Below are positions 53,533-64,000 of a stretch of DNA of 64,000 bases, piece by piece; the first letter of the stretch is position 1; every line of letters starts with the position of its first letter. A program made the position numbers and the translations under genes. This stretch comes from Azolla caroliniana (lineage: Eukaryota; Polypodiophyta): contig JBHGNT010000010.1 of NCBI GenBank assembly GCA_043228905.1, positions 12,214,001 to 12,278,000 of the forward strand. The letters are read 5' to 3'. The notes beneath the pieces were generated by a model. It searched no databases, had not been told where the DNA came from, and saw only the letters and a list, made by a program, of their open reading frames with translations.

Positions 53533-56301
53533 CTCCCCCTCAAGCTTGGCAGGTGAGGGATCGTCAATCCGAGATCGTTCATGAATTGCCATAGCTTGTC
53601 GGCTCCTAAGGCTTTAGTGAAGATGTCGGCCGTTTGAAGATTGGTGCTAATGTGTTGTAGGTCGACATCGCCAGCCAGAACGCGCCCTCGGATAAAGTGA
53701 TAGTGCACTTCGATGTGCTTTGTCTGCGCGTGGAACACCGGGTTCCGAGCCAGATAGATACTACTCATGTTGTCGCAGTAAAGGGAAGTCGGATCCTTGA
53801 TGGGTACGCCTAGATCCTTCAAAATCCTCTTGAGCCATACGGCTTGACACGCAACTACGGTTGCGCCCCTGTATTCCGCCTCCGTACTCGAAAGAGTGAT
53901 GGTAGGCTGCTTCTTGCTACTCTAGGATATTGCTCCTCTGTCGAGGGAGAAAATAAATCTGGAGGTTGATCTTCTATCAGCTTTGTAGTCGGCCCAATCA
54001 GCGTCTGTGTACCCCTCGAGTCATATTGGCATCGCGGACTTGTAGAGGATGTCGCAATCCATTGTGCCGCTCACGTAGCGTAGAACTCGCTTAGCACAAT
54101 CCAAGTGAGTATCACGCGGTGTTTGCATGAATTGGCTAAGGAGACCGACCGGATAACTGAGATCGGGTCGTGTCATCGTGAGGTAGATGAGACTCCCGAT
54201 GAGTTGCCAATACTGAGTCGGCTCACACGCTTTGGTGCCGGAGTTCGCATCTAGTTTGAGATTACGATTGAGCGGGGTTGCCACGGATTTGCACTTAGCC
54301 ATACTGAACTTGTATAACAAGTTGAGGATGTAGTGCCGTTGAGAAATCATGATTCCGGCCGGAGTCCGAATTACCTCAATGCCGAGGAAGTAGTGGAGTT
54401 CCTTCATGTCCGTCATCTTGAACTTGTCGGAAAGGAGGGATTTGACCTTATTGATTTCGATGAGATGCTCACCTCAAATGACTAGGTCATCCACATATAA
54501 ATAAGATGATGACGATCGGATTTGTGGAATCGCTTCGTATGTAGAGGGAGTTGTCCGATTTTGACATACGGAACCCGATTTGATGAAGATATTGCGTTAT
54601 CTTCGAATGCCAAGCACGCAGTGCTTGCTTGAGACCGTAGAGTGGCTTCTTGAGTCGGTAGACAACTTTCGGATGGGTGCTCGAGTTGAAGCCGGGTGGT
54701 TGGATCATGTACACCTCTTCTAATTCGCCTTGTAGAAAGGCGTTCTTGACGTCCATTTGATGGAGGTGCCACCCTTTCGCCGTGGCAAGTGCAATTACGG
54801 TTCGTACCGTCGTCATCTTTGCCACCAGGGCAAAGGTCTCTTCATAGTAAACTCAGTGCGTTTGTGCGTAGCCTTTTGCTACGAGTCGCGCTTTGTAGCG
54901 GTTGACGGAACCGTTAGCATTGTACTTCACTTTGTAAATCCATCTACATCCAATCGCCTTTTTGTATGGTGAGGTGGGAATGAGATCCCACGTCTCGTTC
55001 TTCCGTAGTGCCTGCATCTCCTCGTTCATTGCTTCGATCCATCGCGGGTCCTTCGCGGCTTCGGAAAAGGTTTCTGGCTCCCGTGCTGTCGCTACCTTCA
55101 TCATAAAGGCGTAATGGTACGCCATATAATCATTGTAGCCGAATCGGCTTATGGGGTTCTTTTCATGGGTGGATCGGCGAAGCTTTTCATTTGCAGAGAT
55201 GAGGGCTTTCTTTGCTCCGATTGGTACCTCGAAACCGCCGAATTCACTGTCGAGTGAGTGAGTCGACTCATTGCGTCGAAGCGATCATCTTCGTATTCCG
55301 TCATTTTCGCCTTGCCTTTGTCCATCTTCGAGCTAGGCCGTGATGTGCTTTGATCGCTCAAAGGCTCTTGTGGTCCGCTCAATCGGGTCGTGATCGGAAT
55401 TTCTTCGAACATGCGCGTAATTCGTGAGTTGTCAGCTTGTGGAAGCCAATTCACGCATCTTCTTTCGGCACTCTTCTTCGTGGTGGCCGAGCTTTCTGCA
55501 ATATCTGCATTCGGTTGCGTTTTGACGGCTTGGGCCGGAGTGGAAGCTCCCCCTTCTTGTGAAGGTTCCTTGTTGGCTTCCGTTTTGCGGCCGAAATTGG
55601 GAGTTGTTATCGTAGGTCGAACCTCGTCCGCCTTGTCCTTGGCCGAATCGGCCTCTCGCTCGTCCGCGTCCTCTTCCTCCGTTCGAGTGCGTGTAGAGCA
55701 TGTGGCCTTCTGACTCATTGCTCATTGTACACACGCGATTTTCTTCGACCAATAGCATTGATTGGAGCTCGAAGAAGGAGGGAGATTTCTCCCTTGCTAG
55801 AACGGCGGTTCGCATCGCGCCGAACCGTGGTGCGAGGCCATCGAGGCATATTTGCACCATCTCATCATCATCGATACTTACGCTTATTGAGCCGAGCGAG
55901 TCGCAAAGTTCCTTGATCTTCAAGGTGTATGTCGTGATGGACATGTCCCTTTGTTGAATGTTGTTCAACTCTTGGCGGAGTTGAAGCTTCCTCGTGGTCG
56001 TGTTGGCGGCGAAAATCTTTCGTAGATTTTCCCACGCTTCCTTCGGCGTCTTGGCTTCTCAAATGTAACCGAGCATGTGGTCATGAACACATGTCGCCAA
56101 ACAATACATCACGCGGCTTGCGGCTTGCTCCCATGTCACGTATTCGGGAGCCGCTTCGGTGGGTCCGTCTTCATGCGCTCCTTTGATGTAGCTCCAATAG
56201 CCTTGTCCGACAAGGTATTGGTGCATCTTGTACTCCCAAGATGCGAAGTTGTTTTGATCCAACTTCTCGGTAGGGAGAGCGCTCCCCAGTTGAGTATTCA
56301 T
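53519..56301 (-). pseudogene. Copia-H gag, RT and RNase H remnant lacking protease and integrase
   Basis: ATG 56301 (MNTQLGSALPTEKLDQNNF) begins gag, which continues with slips to the knuckle CRYCRKLGHHEEEC (about 55455-55510). Within about 60 bases the sequence changes to the linker before RT (KMDKGKAKMTEYE), so protease and integrase are deleted. RT follows in pieces: [29 protein letters not shown], and YVDDLV near 54485 in a shifted frame. RNase H ends at 53511-53822 (YCDNMSSIYLARN, HIEVHYHFIRGR). A stop replaces part of the segment near 54845. Non-autonomous and non-coding as a whole. Confidence 0.88.
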
Positions 56302-56448
56302 TATGTCGATTCTTCTTCTTCTTCTTCTCTCTTCGAACACTTGCTATGTAGCGAAGCTACGATAGCGATGAGCCGGTTCTTGGTCGTCGGCATGGAGCAC
56401 AACACACGATCACAATCAGGCGAATGGGCTAGATCGAGCTACCAAATC

Positions 56449-56460
56449 GCTCTGATACCA
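56449..56460 (-). other. Primer binding site of copia-H
   Basis: TGGTATCAGAGC on the minus strand directly at the LTR. Confidence 0.9.
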
Positions 56461-56851
56461 TGTAAAGAATCGGATGTGATTCTTGTGAAGCATAAGAGAT
56501 GTGAGTTATGTGTGAGTATGAGAGAGAGAGAGAGAGAGTGAGAGACAAGGAATAATACACAGAGAATACGCAAGGTAAAAGTATATTAACAAAGGAGAAA
56601 GACTCAACATTATACAAGGTGGGAGGAGGGTGCTTTATGTAGTCACCTTCTCTCTTCATTAACTACAAGACTCATGGAGCATGGGGAATGTGAAAGCTCA
56701 TAAGTTATGTGTCATAGAATATGATTCTATGACTCATACTAAATGCTAGAATACAAAGTGGTGACATAATGGTGACTCTTGACCGTTGGAGTGTCTCTTC
56801 ACTCTCAAGGTGAGTTCACACACTAGACCAAGTTGAGCTTGATTCTCAACA
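56461..56851 (-). repeat. 5' LTR of copia-H
   Basis: 391 bases. Contains a (GA)n tract near 56520-56538 and the imperfect palindrome tcatagaatatgattctatga (about 56710-56730). Confidence 0.9.
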
Positions 56852-56856
56852 TGCTT

Positions 56857-58150
56857 TTTATAGCATTCAGCCTGTGTATGGCCTGGTTTTCCACAATACC
56901 AACAACCATCATCATTCAAATAGGTTTGCTTACCTCTTCCTCAATTGCTCCCCCTACCTCTAATGTTGTTTCTTCCACTTGTAACCTGTTGTCCTCTTCC
57001 TTGATAACTATTGTTGTTGGTTCTAGCTGAACCAAATCTTCCATGGCCTCTTGCCTGACCTCTTCCAACACTATTGTAGAGGGCTTGCCCCTCATTCTCT
57101 GAGTTTCCTTTGTTTACATCATCCATTTGATTTCTTTATTCTACTACAAGCATTGAAACTAGATCCGGAAAACTTGGGATACTATCCCTTGTGAGAATAG
57201 ATGTTTTGAAACTCTTGTATTGAGGTCCTAAGCCTCTTAAGCATATTTCCACCTTGTCATCATCTTCTATCTTCACATTAATAGAAAAAAGTGATTCACA
57301 TATGCTCTTTATTTCCAGAGCATACTCATTTACTGATATCTTACCTTTTTCCAAGGTATTTAGCTCAGTCTTCAACTGAAGCTTTCTTGCCTTTGTATTC
57401 ACTGCAAACAATATTACTAAATTGTCCCAAGCTTCTTTTGGAAGCATAGCATCTTGTATGTGTCCAAGCATCGAATCTGAGATGCTAAGTGACAACCAAT
57501 GCAATACCTTTCTTGCCCCTTGGTTCCATTCCTTAAATGCTTTAATATGTGCAACAGATGTCAAGATTCGAACTCTTAACATAACCATGTTGTAATCGAG
57601 TGTTACGTGTTAACCACACATCTAACATATAATCATGTATATACTTCCTCATTGTAGGTTTTAGCTAGCATCATGTGCATAATTTCTCCCTTGTATTATT
57701 AACACTTGGCACATGCATGCGTACCTACTGCCTACATGCTCTATTGTATCACATGCGTGCAACAAGTATGCATGCCACTTAATATAAATAGTTGAGTTCA
57801 CCTTGAAGGAATTCAAGGTGAACAACGCCAGTCATCGACATATCAATCTAGTATTCCCATTTCGCCCATCCTCTCTCCTTGATCTTCATCTCTATCTTTA
57901 TGCTCTTGTTCCTCGCGTCATCGCTCCGTCATAGCCTCATCATCCGTGCTCCGTCTTACTCCGCGCTTGGTGTGTCCATGACAGTAGATGCATTTTCTTC
58001 AGGGATCTCGGGAGCCTCTTCTAGGTCTCCTTCAATATAATCCCAGTATCCTTTCCCCATAAGGAAGTTTGTCATTTTGAATTTCCACGCCGGGAAATTG
58101 TTTTTATCCAGTTTTTCTGTGACTATTTGGCTTGCATTCTCTATAGCCAT
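56857..58150 (-). pseudogene. Copia-F gag, split by a solo LTR
   Basis: ATG 58150 (MAIENASQIVTEKLDKNNF) to NAST at the solo LTR 57559-57983; gag resumes with HIKAFKEWNQGARKV and runs to about 57136 (SISDSMLGHIQDAM, KARKLQLKTELNTLEKG). A stretch of Gly/Arg/Asn-rich linker and the zinc knuckle CWYCGKPGHTQAEC (about 56865-56905) follow, then copia-H. Frames change at least once near 57130. Confidence 0.85.
57559..57983 (+). mobile_element. Probable solo LTR in copia-F gag
   Basis: 425 bases from TGTCAAGATTCG to CCATGACA that interrupt the gag frame. TATAAATA lies at 57784-57791, followed by pyrimidine-rich sequence as in an LTR R/U5. Flanking bases acaga and gtaga match at only 3 of 5 positions, so the exact ends are uncertain. 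Confidence 0.6.
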
Positions 58151-58276
58151 TTTCTCTTTCAACTAGGGTTAACTTTGTAGACAACTCTCTCTGATTCAGA
58201 TCAGCAACCGGAAACAAACTTCTCAGATGTCTGTACTATTCTAATCTTCTTTACGAGCAATTCTGCTCTGATACCA

Positions 58277-58682
58277 TGTTACGAAGGCGCTACGGCTCTT
58301 CTGTGTGCACAACGGATCCTGATGTGCTGGATTGTTCAATGCTCAAGACAGAAAGGGGAAGGGGAAGGAGACTTACGTTTGCACAGTCCAAAAGCTTCTA
58401 CTTCATTACACACAGAGCTCAACTTGCTCTTGTCAGTTTTCTATTTTCTGGTTTTCTTACTCTCTCTACACTACTCTCACTCTCACTCTTACTACGTACT
58501 ATACTTACTTTTTACCTAAGTACATAAGTGTCTTATATATGCAGCTAATTAGCCGTCAGTAGCTAAATAGTTGTCAGTAGCTAAATAGTTGTTTCACCTT
58601 TATGTCCACTAGTAGCTAATTAGCTAATATAGCTTATTTCTCAATAAGCATCACATACCTTTGTTGAGCTTGCTTCTCAACA
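58277..58682 (-). repeat. 5' LTR of copia-F
   Basis: 406 bases; PBS TGGTATCAGAGC (minus, 58265-58276) abuts it. Confidence 0.92.
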
Positions 58683-59257
58683 GAGCATGTCCCTCATCTT
58701 CGACTTCCACATTGAGTAGTTGGAATCGGTGACCTTGAACATGTTGCCAAATGGATCTTCCATGCTCTGATACCAGTTTGTGCGGAATAGTGCTCGGCCA
58801 CAATCGAGTCTCAATCTCACGATGAAAGAAATAACAGAAATAAGCAATGTACTTACATAGACAACAGAGACGACACCAAATGTTTACGTGAAAACCCTAA
58901 TCGGGGAGAAAAAACCACAGGAGCCCACAGACTCCAAACAAGATCACTATAGATGAGAGGTACAACAATGTTTACTCAGAGGCAACGCCCTCGAGCTTTA
59001 GCTTCGCCAATCGGTGGTTACAACAGAAAATGCTTTCTTTATCTCTCTCTCACTCTCTATCTCTCTCCGTACAACGATAACAATAACAACCTTATGAACA
59101 CTATTGCCCTAGTTATATTTATACTTATATAGCCTTAGGGCTATTTACAAATATGACCTCAACAGTCACATCGGATCCGGCCGGACTCCTTCCAGATCCA
59201 TCTGGTCTAGTATTCGGATACCTTTCGGACCCATCCGGAGGGACCTATTTCCCAACA
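58683..59257 (-). mobile_element. Copia-G 5' end: gag start, PBS and 5' LTR
   Basis: The minus strand carries LTR 59257-58779 (TGTTGGGAAATAGGTCCC to TCCGCACA), three spacer bases, PBS TGGTATCAGAGC (58764-58775), and gag from MEDPFGNMFKVTDSNYSMW (ATG near 58770) to RDML at 58683, where copia-F interrupts. The gag rest is at 41518-41947. It is the copia-A family. Its LTR abuts copia-I coding at 59258. Confidence 0.88.
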
Positions 59258-60149
59258 TGGTCGTCATAGTTAGAATTGGTGGCGTAATTGGTTCGTTGTC
59301 GGCTTGTGGAAGCTGACTCGTGCTTCTTCTTTCGGCACTCTTCTTCATGGTGGCTGATTTTTCCACAATAACAACATTCGATCGAGGTTTGTCAGCTTGG
59401 ACCAGAATGGAAGCTCCCCCTTCTTCCGAAGGTTCCTCGATGGCTTCCGTCTTGTTGCCGAAATTGGGATTTGTTTTCGTAAGTCGGACCTCGTCCGCCT
59501 CGTCCTTGGCCGAATCGGCCTCTTGCTCAGTCGCTTCCTCTTCCTCCATTTGAATGTGTGTAGAGCATGTGGCCTTCCAAGGCGTAATTGCTCCTTTTTC
59601 AAACATGGTTTTCTTCAACCAACAACATGGATTGAAGATCGAAGAAAGAGGGAGGATTCTCCCCTGCTAGTACGACGATCCTCATCACGTTGAACCGTGG
59701 TGCAAGGTCATCGAGGCATATTTGATGCTTATTGAGCCGAGCGAGTCACAAAGCTCCTTAATCTTCAAGGTGTAGCTTGCGATGGACATATCCCTTTGTT
59801 GGATGTTGTTCAACTCTTGACAGAGTTGAAGCTTTCGTGCCGTGGTGTTGGTAGCAAATATCTGAATCTTGAGATTCTCCCATGCTTCCTTCGGCGTCTT
59901 GGCTTCTCGAATGTAGCCGAGCATGTGGTCATCAACACATGTCATCAAGCAATACATCCCTCAGCTTGCCACTTGCTCCCATGTTGAGTAGTCGACGTCT
60001 TTCGGGTCGGGTTGATTTTCTTGTGCTCCTTTGATGTAGCTCCAATATCCTTGACCGACAAGGGATTGGTGCATCTTGTACTCCCAAGATGCAAAGTTGT
60101 TTCTATCTAACTTCTCGTTAGGGAGAGCGCTCCCCATTTGAGTATTCAT
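59258..60149 (-). pseudogene. Copia-I gag and zinc knuckle remnant
   Basis: ATG 60149 (MNTQMGSALPNEKLDRNNF) starts gag, close to copia-H gag (MHQSLVGQGYWSYIKGAQE, TARKLQLCQELNNIQQRDMS). A stop near 59961, missing codons near 59720 and a frame change separate the pieces. The knuckle CCYCGKISHHEEEC is at about 59325-59370, with Ser for the usual Gly. It is cut at 59258 by copia-G. Copia-H and copia-I are one family. Confidence 0.85.
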
Positions 60150-60304
60150 TATGACGATGAAGCTTTCTTTCTTCTTTTCCTTCTCTCTCGAACATGAGGT
60201 ATGTAGTGGCACTACGATAGTGGTACCAGTTCTTCTCAAACATCGGTGTAGAACACAACACGTGCGGATGGGCTAGATCGAGCTACCAAACTGCTCTGAT
60301 ACCA

Positions 60305-60791
60305 TGTAAAGAATCAGATATGATTCTTGTGCAGCGAAAGAGATGTGTGTTATGTGTATGTGTGAGAGGAAAGGGATGAGAGAAGAGAAAACACAAGATA
60401 GATAGATGAAAGAAAAACAAAGTACTCAAGAAGAAGGTGTATATTAACAAGTAAAATAACAAATACAAAATGTAGCATTACAAGGAATCACAACCAACAC
60501 TCTATGAAGTAGGAGGAGGGTGCTTTATTAACTCACTCTTCATTAACTCACTATAGTGTTCACTCTCTCTCTAGAACCTTGAGGAATGTGAAGACTCATT
60601 AGTCATGGGGAATATGGCACTCATTAGTTATGTGTCATAGAATATGATTCTATGACACATAGTTAATGTGTCATAGAATATGATTCTATGACACATAGTT
60701 AATGTGTAGAGAGTGGTGTGACCTTTGAGTGTTCATAGATTCTCAAAGGGTGTGTTCACACACAAGCCTAGGTTGAGCTTGATTCTCAACA
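60305..60791 (-). repeat. 5' LTR of copia-I
   Basis: 487 bases, TGTAAAGAATCAG to TTCTCAACA, with PBS at 60293-60304 (minus, TGGTATCAGAGC). Related to the copia-H LTR but longer through palindrome duplication and an additional AC/AG-rich block. Confidence 0.87.
60630..60696 (+). repeat. Duplicated 14-bp-stem palindrome in copia-I LTR
   Basis: atgtgtcatagaat-atg-attctatgacacat occurs at 60630-60660 and again at 60666-60696, a perfect inverted repeat of 14 bases with a 3-base loop, repeated with a 36-base period. The copia-H LTR has one imperfect copy. Confidence 0.92.
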
Positions 60792-60989
60792 TAATATAAT
60801 TGGAATATTTGTGTACTTGCCATCTTGTGTATTTGAATGTCTTATCTTACATGTGTATTAATGTGTGTAAGTGTTGATTTGTAATTGTTATCGGGATTGA
60901 GGAATTGAATACACGGATTATTACCATACCTTCGACCACACCTTTGGATTCTATTCCAATATGGAGTACTTATGTGTTTGTGACTAAGA

Positions 60990-62300
60990 TTTAGTCCAGG
61001 ATAAACAACGGAGTCGGAATTTTTATGTCTTAAATGACACTCTATATCATAAAGGAGCTAACGGGATATGGCGTCGAGCAGTTCGACACGACGAGAAAGA
61101 GGCAGTTTTAAGAGAAGCACACTACGGTATTGCAGGAGGACATTATGATGGGGACACTACTGCACGGAAAATTTGGAGCAGTGGCTTGTGGTGGCCGACG
61201 ACTTTGAAAGATGCACATCAATTCTGTAACAATGTGATTTGTGTCAGAGACTAGGCCAGCCGATCGAGCGAGTTCGGATGCCACATTGACCAATTCTACC
61301 ATTGGAGCCTTTTTAGAAGTGGGTATTGGATTTTGTTGGTCCATTTAAGCTGGCAACAGCTCGAACCAACAACAGGTATATTATCGTGGCTACGGATTAC
61401 TGTGCCAAATGGGTCAAAGCCAAAGCGCTCTGAGATAATATAGTTAACTCGACAACAAAGTTCTTTTACGAATACATCTGGTGCCAATTCGAATGTCTAA
61501 TCTAGTTAATCAATGATCAAGGGTCGCACTTCTTGAACAAAGTCATCCATGGATTAACAAAGTACTATGTGGTGGTACACAAAAAAAGCACACCATACTA
61601 CCCTCAAACAAATGGGTTGGCTGAGTTGACCAACAAAACTTTACAAATGATCCTCAAAAAGATTGTAGATGAGAATCACACAGATTGGGATAAAAAATTA
61701 CATAGTGCTCTCTGGTCATACAAGACAAGTTACAAAAAAACAATTCAATCAATGCCCTTTCGACTCGCCTTTAGATTAAAAGCAGTAATGACAATCGAAT
61801 TTCAAGTTCCTCGTCTACGAGTACAGGTAGTTGAAAGACTGAGTGAAGATGAATTAGAGCAACATCGACTGGGAAAATTATTGGAATTAGAAGAAGATCG
61901 ACTACACAGTCTATGGCGGGTTGAACACGACTAACGAAGACGAAAGGCGTTTGTCAACCGACATCATCAAAATAATGAAAAATTATTCGAAGTCAGCAAA
62001 GACGTTTTGCTTTTCTAGACTAAGAGATGGGTCGGATGCTGGGTAAATTAAGATTTTGATGGACAAGACCATTGTTTTTTTATTGATGCAATGTAAGGGA
62101 CCACCAAGGGACGTATCAACTCGGTACATTGGCAAGAGAAATATTATCAAAGTGGGTAAATGGGTTTCGATTGAAACCAAACAAGTGACTGATGCCGAAA
62201 AATCCCTTTTTGACAACGAAGCTGAATGACCAAATTGACAGTCTACGAGTCGACCAAACCCACTCAGTATCAACCTCGGTTGATCAACTTCCTCTAACAT
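60990..62300 (+). pseudogene. Gypsy integrase remnant, degenerate
   Basis: Readable pieces: ANGIWRRAVRHDEKEAVLREAH and GGHYDG with CDLCQRLGQP after a frame slip (HHCC finger, 61060-61260); WVLDFVGPFKLA (first Asp) and YCAKWVKAKAL; LINDQGSHFLN (second Asp region, about 61510); YYPQTNGLAELTNKTLQ (Glu at about 61625) continuing open to a stop at 61932; and WVNGFRLKPNK near 62160-62190. Stops and slips are many. The 17621-18240 remnant is the same lineage. It lacks a chromodomain and is unlike gypsy-A. Confidence 0.85.
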
Positions 62301-62618
62301 GAGAGGTCATAACTGTGAAATTAATGTACTATAAGGAAAAAAGGTACTTTCTTGACACATTTTTTAAAGCATTTATTTATAGTCGGCACACCACATCATG
62401 AAAAGTATATTCTAAGTACAGATTGTGGACATGTGGTCATTAAAGTAATCGTAGAAAAATATATTCTAATTTAGGCTATTACATCTCGGAAAATGGCGCG
62501 ACCACATAAAGATGGGACTCGCACAAAACGCTACATTTCTTAAGAACACGAAGCAACAGGAGCCCATTGCAACGTAGACAACAATCATCTAAGGCCGCAG
62601 ACGAGCCCAAGTTCAACC
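62301..62618. other. No recognised feature
   Basis: AT-rich stretch following the gypsy remnant. No ORF, LTR end or repeat that I can support. Confidence 0.6.
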
Positions 62619-63176
62619 ATGCCAATTGGAATTTCGGATCATCTTAGGACATGGCTCCAAAATCACGGCTTGGGAGGTTTTCTCAAAGTAGCCGAAGCTC
62701 TACCCCACCATCAAGCTATGGAGGTAGCAAAGAAAGTCAACATCGACAAACTCACAAATAAACAAATATGACAAATCTTGAAAGAAAAGAATGAGGGGGG
62801 GAATTAAATGGAGGCGACTGAAAAGGACATATTCAAGTCCTATTTCGGGGAGTACTCAACTTTAGCAAAGGCATATCGAACTTAGGGAGGTCTAGATGTC
62901 TTTTTCCGTGAAGTTGCGAAAGTCTTACTAGAAGTAGTCTATCTAAACCCTAAAACGTATTGTATGCCAAAGAATAAGGCAGGTTTCATTATCGCAACAT
63001 ATGAAGGGGAGACAATTGAATGAGGCTTCATTACAAGAGCCACACTTCAAGCACACCTACTAGCTATCAATGGTGGGAAAGTCGTGATTCCGATCATTGC
63101 ACAATGGCTTACCCTATTAGACCCAATGACATTAACCATAAAGGGACGTAAGACCCCAAAGAAGGACAAGGGGTAG
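62619..63176 (+). pseudogene. Unrecognised decayed ORF downstream of gypsy remnant
   Basis: One frame reads as protein-like for about 186 codons from ATG 62619 (MPIGISDHLRTWLQNHGLGG) to TAG 63174, with internal stops near 62768, 62806, 62882 and 63021. Peptides such as FLKVAEALPHHQAMEVAKKV and VFFREVAKVLLEVVYLNPKT have normal composition, unlike the other frames. No known family is recognised. By orientation and position it could be an extra gene of the gypsy element, as some Tat-lineage elements carry, or an unrelated cellular relic. Confidence 0.45.
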
Positions 63177-63250
63177 CCATCTCAGTCATTGCCAAAGCAA
63201 TCGGCATGATGTTAGTTATTGATAGGACCACACATGGAGTGACAAGAAGG

Positions 63251-64000
63251 TCTAACCACAACAACAAAAAGCCAGCCGACAGAGAGGGTAGAGTTGAAAC
63301 TCGATTGTGGTTGAGTACGCTTCTCATTATTTTCTTGGTAGAAACACACCAAAGCCCAAGTAGAGGACTCCCACGAATCGAAGGATTTCATTGGGAGTCC
63401 GTATTTAGACAAACCTCATGTCGACACACTACCAAAGGATCTGGAGGTGTTGCTATATTGTTTCGGAGAGAGCTACATAATAGGATAGAAATACTAAGGA
63501 CAGACCCAGAAACTCGTTTTATGTGGGTGAAAGTCTTCACTAGCAAGGATTAGGCTGTATTTTTCGCCGTTTGTTATTTTCCCCTGAAAGGATCCTGTTA
63601 TAATATGGTTGGAGAGGCGAGACTAGTTGATGAAGGAGTGCCACATGGCCCTTCTCCATACAAATCTTTATCAGATGACATAATCTGATATTTTTCCCAA
63701 GGAGAAGTCTTCCTTGTAGGAGATTTCAATGCAAGGACCCAATCCCGACAATGCACAATATTTCAGATGGATAGAAACCTAGAAATGGTAAATGTTGATC
63801 CTTTAGACATAGGCACCACACATAGATCAAAAGATCAAGGTGCGGACGCCACAAGCTTTGGCCATCATCTGCTCGAACTTGGTAGTCGACATCAGATGAT
63901 CATATATAATGGTTTGGCCAAGTGGCCATGCTTGGAAGAGCTCACATGTTTCCCACACGGAGGAGAGGAAAGCACAATTGATTATCTAGTAGGACACCTT
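63251..64000 (+). pseudogene. LINE endonuclease domain, runs off window
   Basis: A frame with APE-type endonuclease motifs: FLVETHQSPSRG (the ETH motif), GSGGVAILFRREL, FLVGDFNART (the GDFN motif, about 63712-63740) and ESTIDYLVGHL at the window end. TAG at 63551 and TGA near 63686 interrupt it. This enzyme nicks target DNA to prime LINE reverse transcription. RT would lie to the right of the window. The LINE at 29339-31306 lacks this part, so they are separate copies. Confidence 0.83.

Larger units (their letters stand above)
45860..56851 (-). mobile_element. Copia-H: recent copia deletion derivative inside copia-F
   Basis: Flanked by the perfect TSD tgctt (45855-45859, 56852-56856) within the copia-F gag/protease boundary. 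3' LTR 45860-53248 (split by gypsy-A), 5' LTR 56461-56851, PBS 56449-56460. Its interior has gag, RT and RNase H but no protease or integrase. LTRs differ at only a handful of positions, so it moved recently despite lacking integrase. Confidence 0.9.
41948..58682 (-). mobile_element. Copia-F: complete copia element inside copia-G gag, split by copia-H
   Basis: Both LTRs are 406 bases (41948-42353 and 58277-58682), flanked by the perfect TSD gagca (41943-41947, 58683-58687). PBS 58265-58276, PPT about 42354-42366. Coding remnants lie at 42372-45854 and 56857-58150. About 20 LTR differences by eye (near 5 %) mark it as older than gypsy-A and copia-H. Confidence 0.92.

Noticed and set aside
57559-57625. 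tRNA gene or SINE head (GTTCGAATC on the minus strand)
   Set aside because: A B-box-like motif is present, but no cloverleaf can be folded and it lies at the wrong end for a tRNA-derived SINE; a solo LTR explains the segment better.

Overview
The window is plant nuclear DNA. The evidence is tRNA-Met-type primer binding sites (PBS) in Ty1/copia and Ty3/gypsy elements, long tandem PLS-class pentatricopeptide repeat (PPR) genes, a plant-type (TTTAGGG)n patch, and a cellular gene with a short GT-AG intron. Very long, nearly intron-free PPR genes set among deeply nested LTR retrotransposons suggest a seed-free vascular plant (fern or lycophyte). That is an inference, and nothing here fixes the species.

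Layout. (1) 1-18240 is a nest of retrotransposons. A gypsy integrase remnant (+, 17621-18240) was entered by a copia element (-, here copia-D) whose pieces lie at 16954-17620, 9911-11006 and 5054-5613, continuing as a second copia lineage at 4406-5053. Into this fell two related pol-less LTR elements, NA1 (5614-9910, +) and NA2 (11007-16953, -). NA2 carries a solo LTR (15340-16149). At the left edge a copia-A element (+, 3-4405) is inserted in the integrase. (2) 18314-32112 is a second copia-A-family element (copia-E, +). It is broken by a copia element (copia-B, -, 21198-26912), by a solo LTR (27187-27516), and in its 3' LTR by another LTR (29056-31724) that holds a 5'-truncated LINE. (3) 32113-41517 is the only region with cellular genes: two PPR genes at 33361-36933 and 38555-41095. 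(4) 41518-60791 is a third nest. A copia-A-family gag (copia-G) is split by copia-F (41948-58682), which is split by copia-H (45860-56851), whose 3' LTR is split by a recent, apparently intact chromovirus-type gypsy-A (46030-53027). The copia-G LTR itself sits in another copia (copia-I, 59258-60791). (5) 60792-64000 holds a second degenerate gypsy integrase, an unrecognised decayed ORF, and the endonuclease part of a LINE running off the end.

How parts relate. Target-site duplications (TSDs) and rejoining reading frames give an order of insertion: gypsy-A is youngest (LTRs differ at about 4 of 471 bases by eye), copia-H is young, copia-F is older (about 20 of 406). Gypsy-A is the only retroelement that looks coding-competent. 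The most unusual material is the pair NA1/NA2, which share a PBS, a polypurine-tract region and a distinctive gag-like protein but carry no pol. Next is PPR gene 2, which encodes an OSB-type PDF motif ahead of the PPR tract. All assignments are by reading alone; no database or structure search was run.
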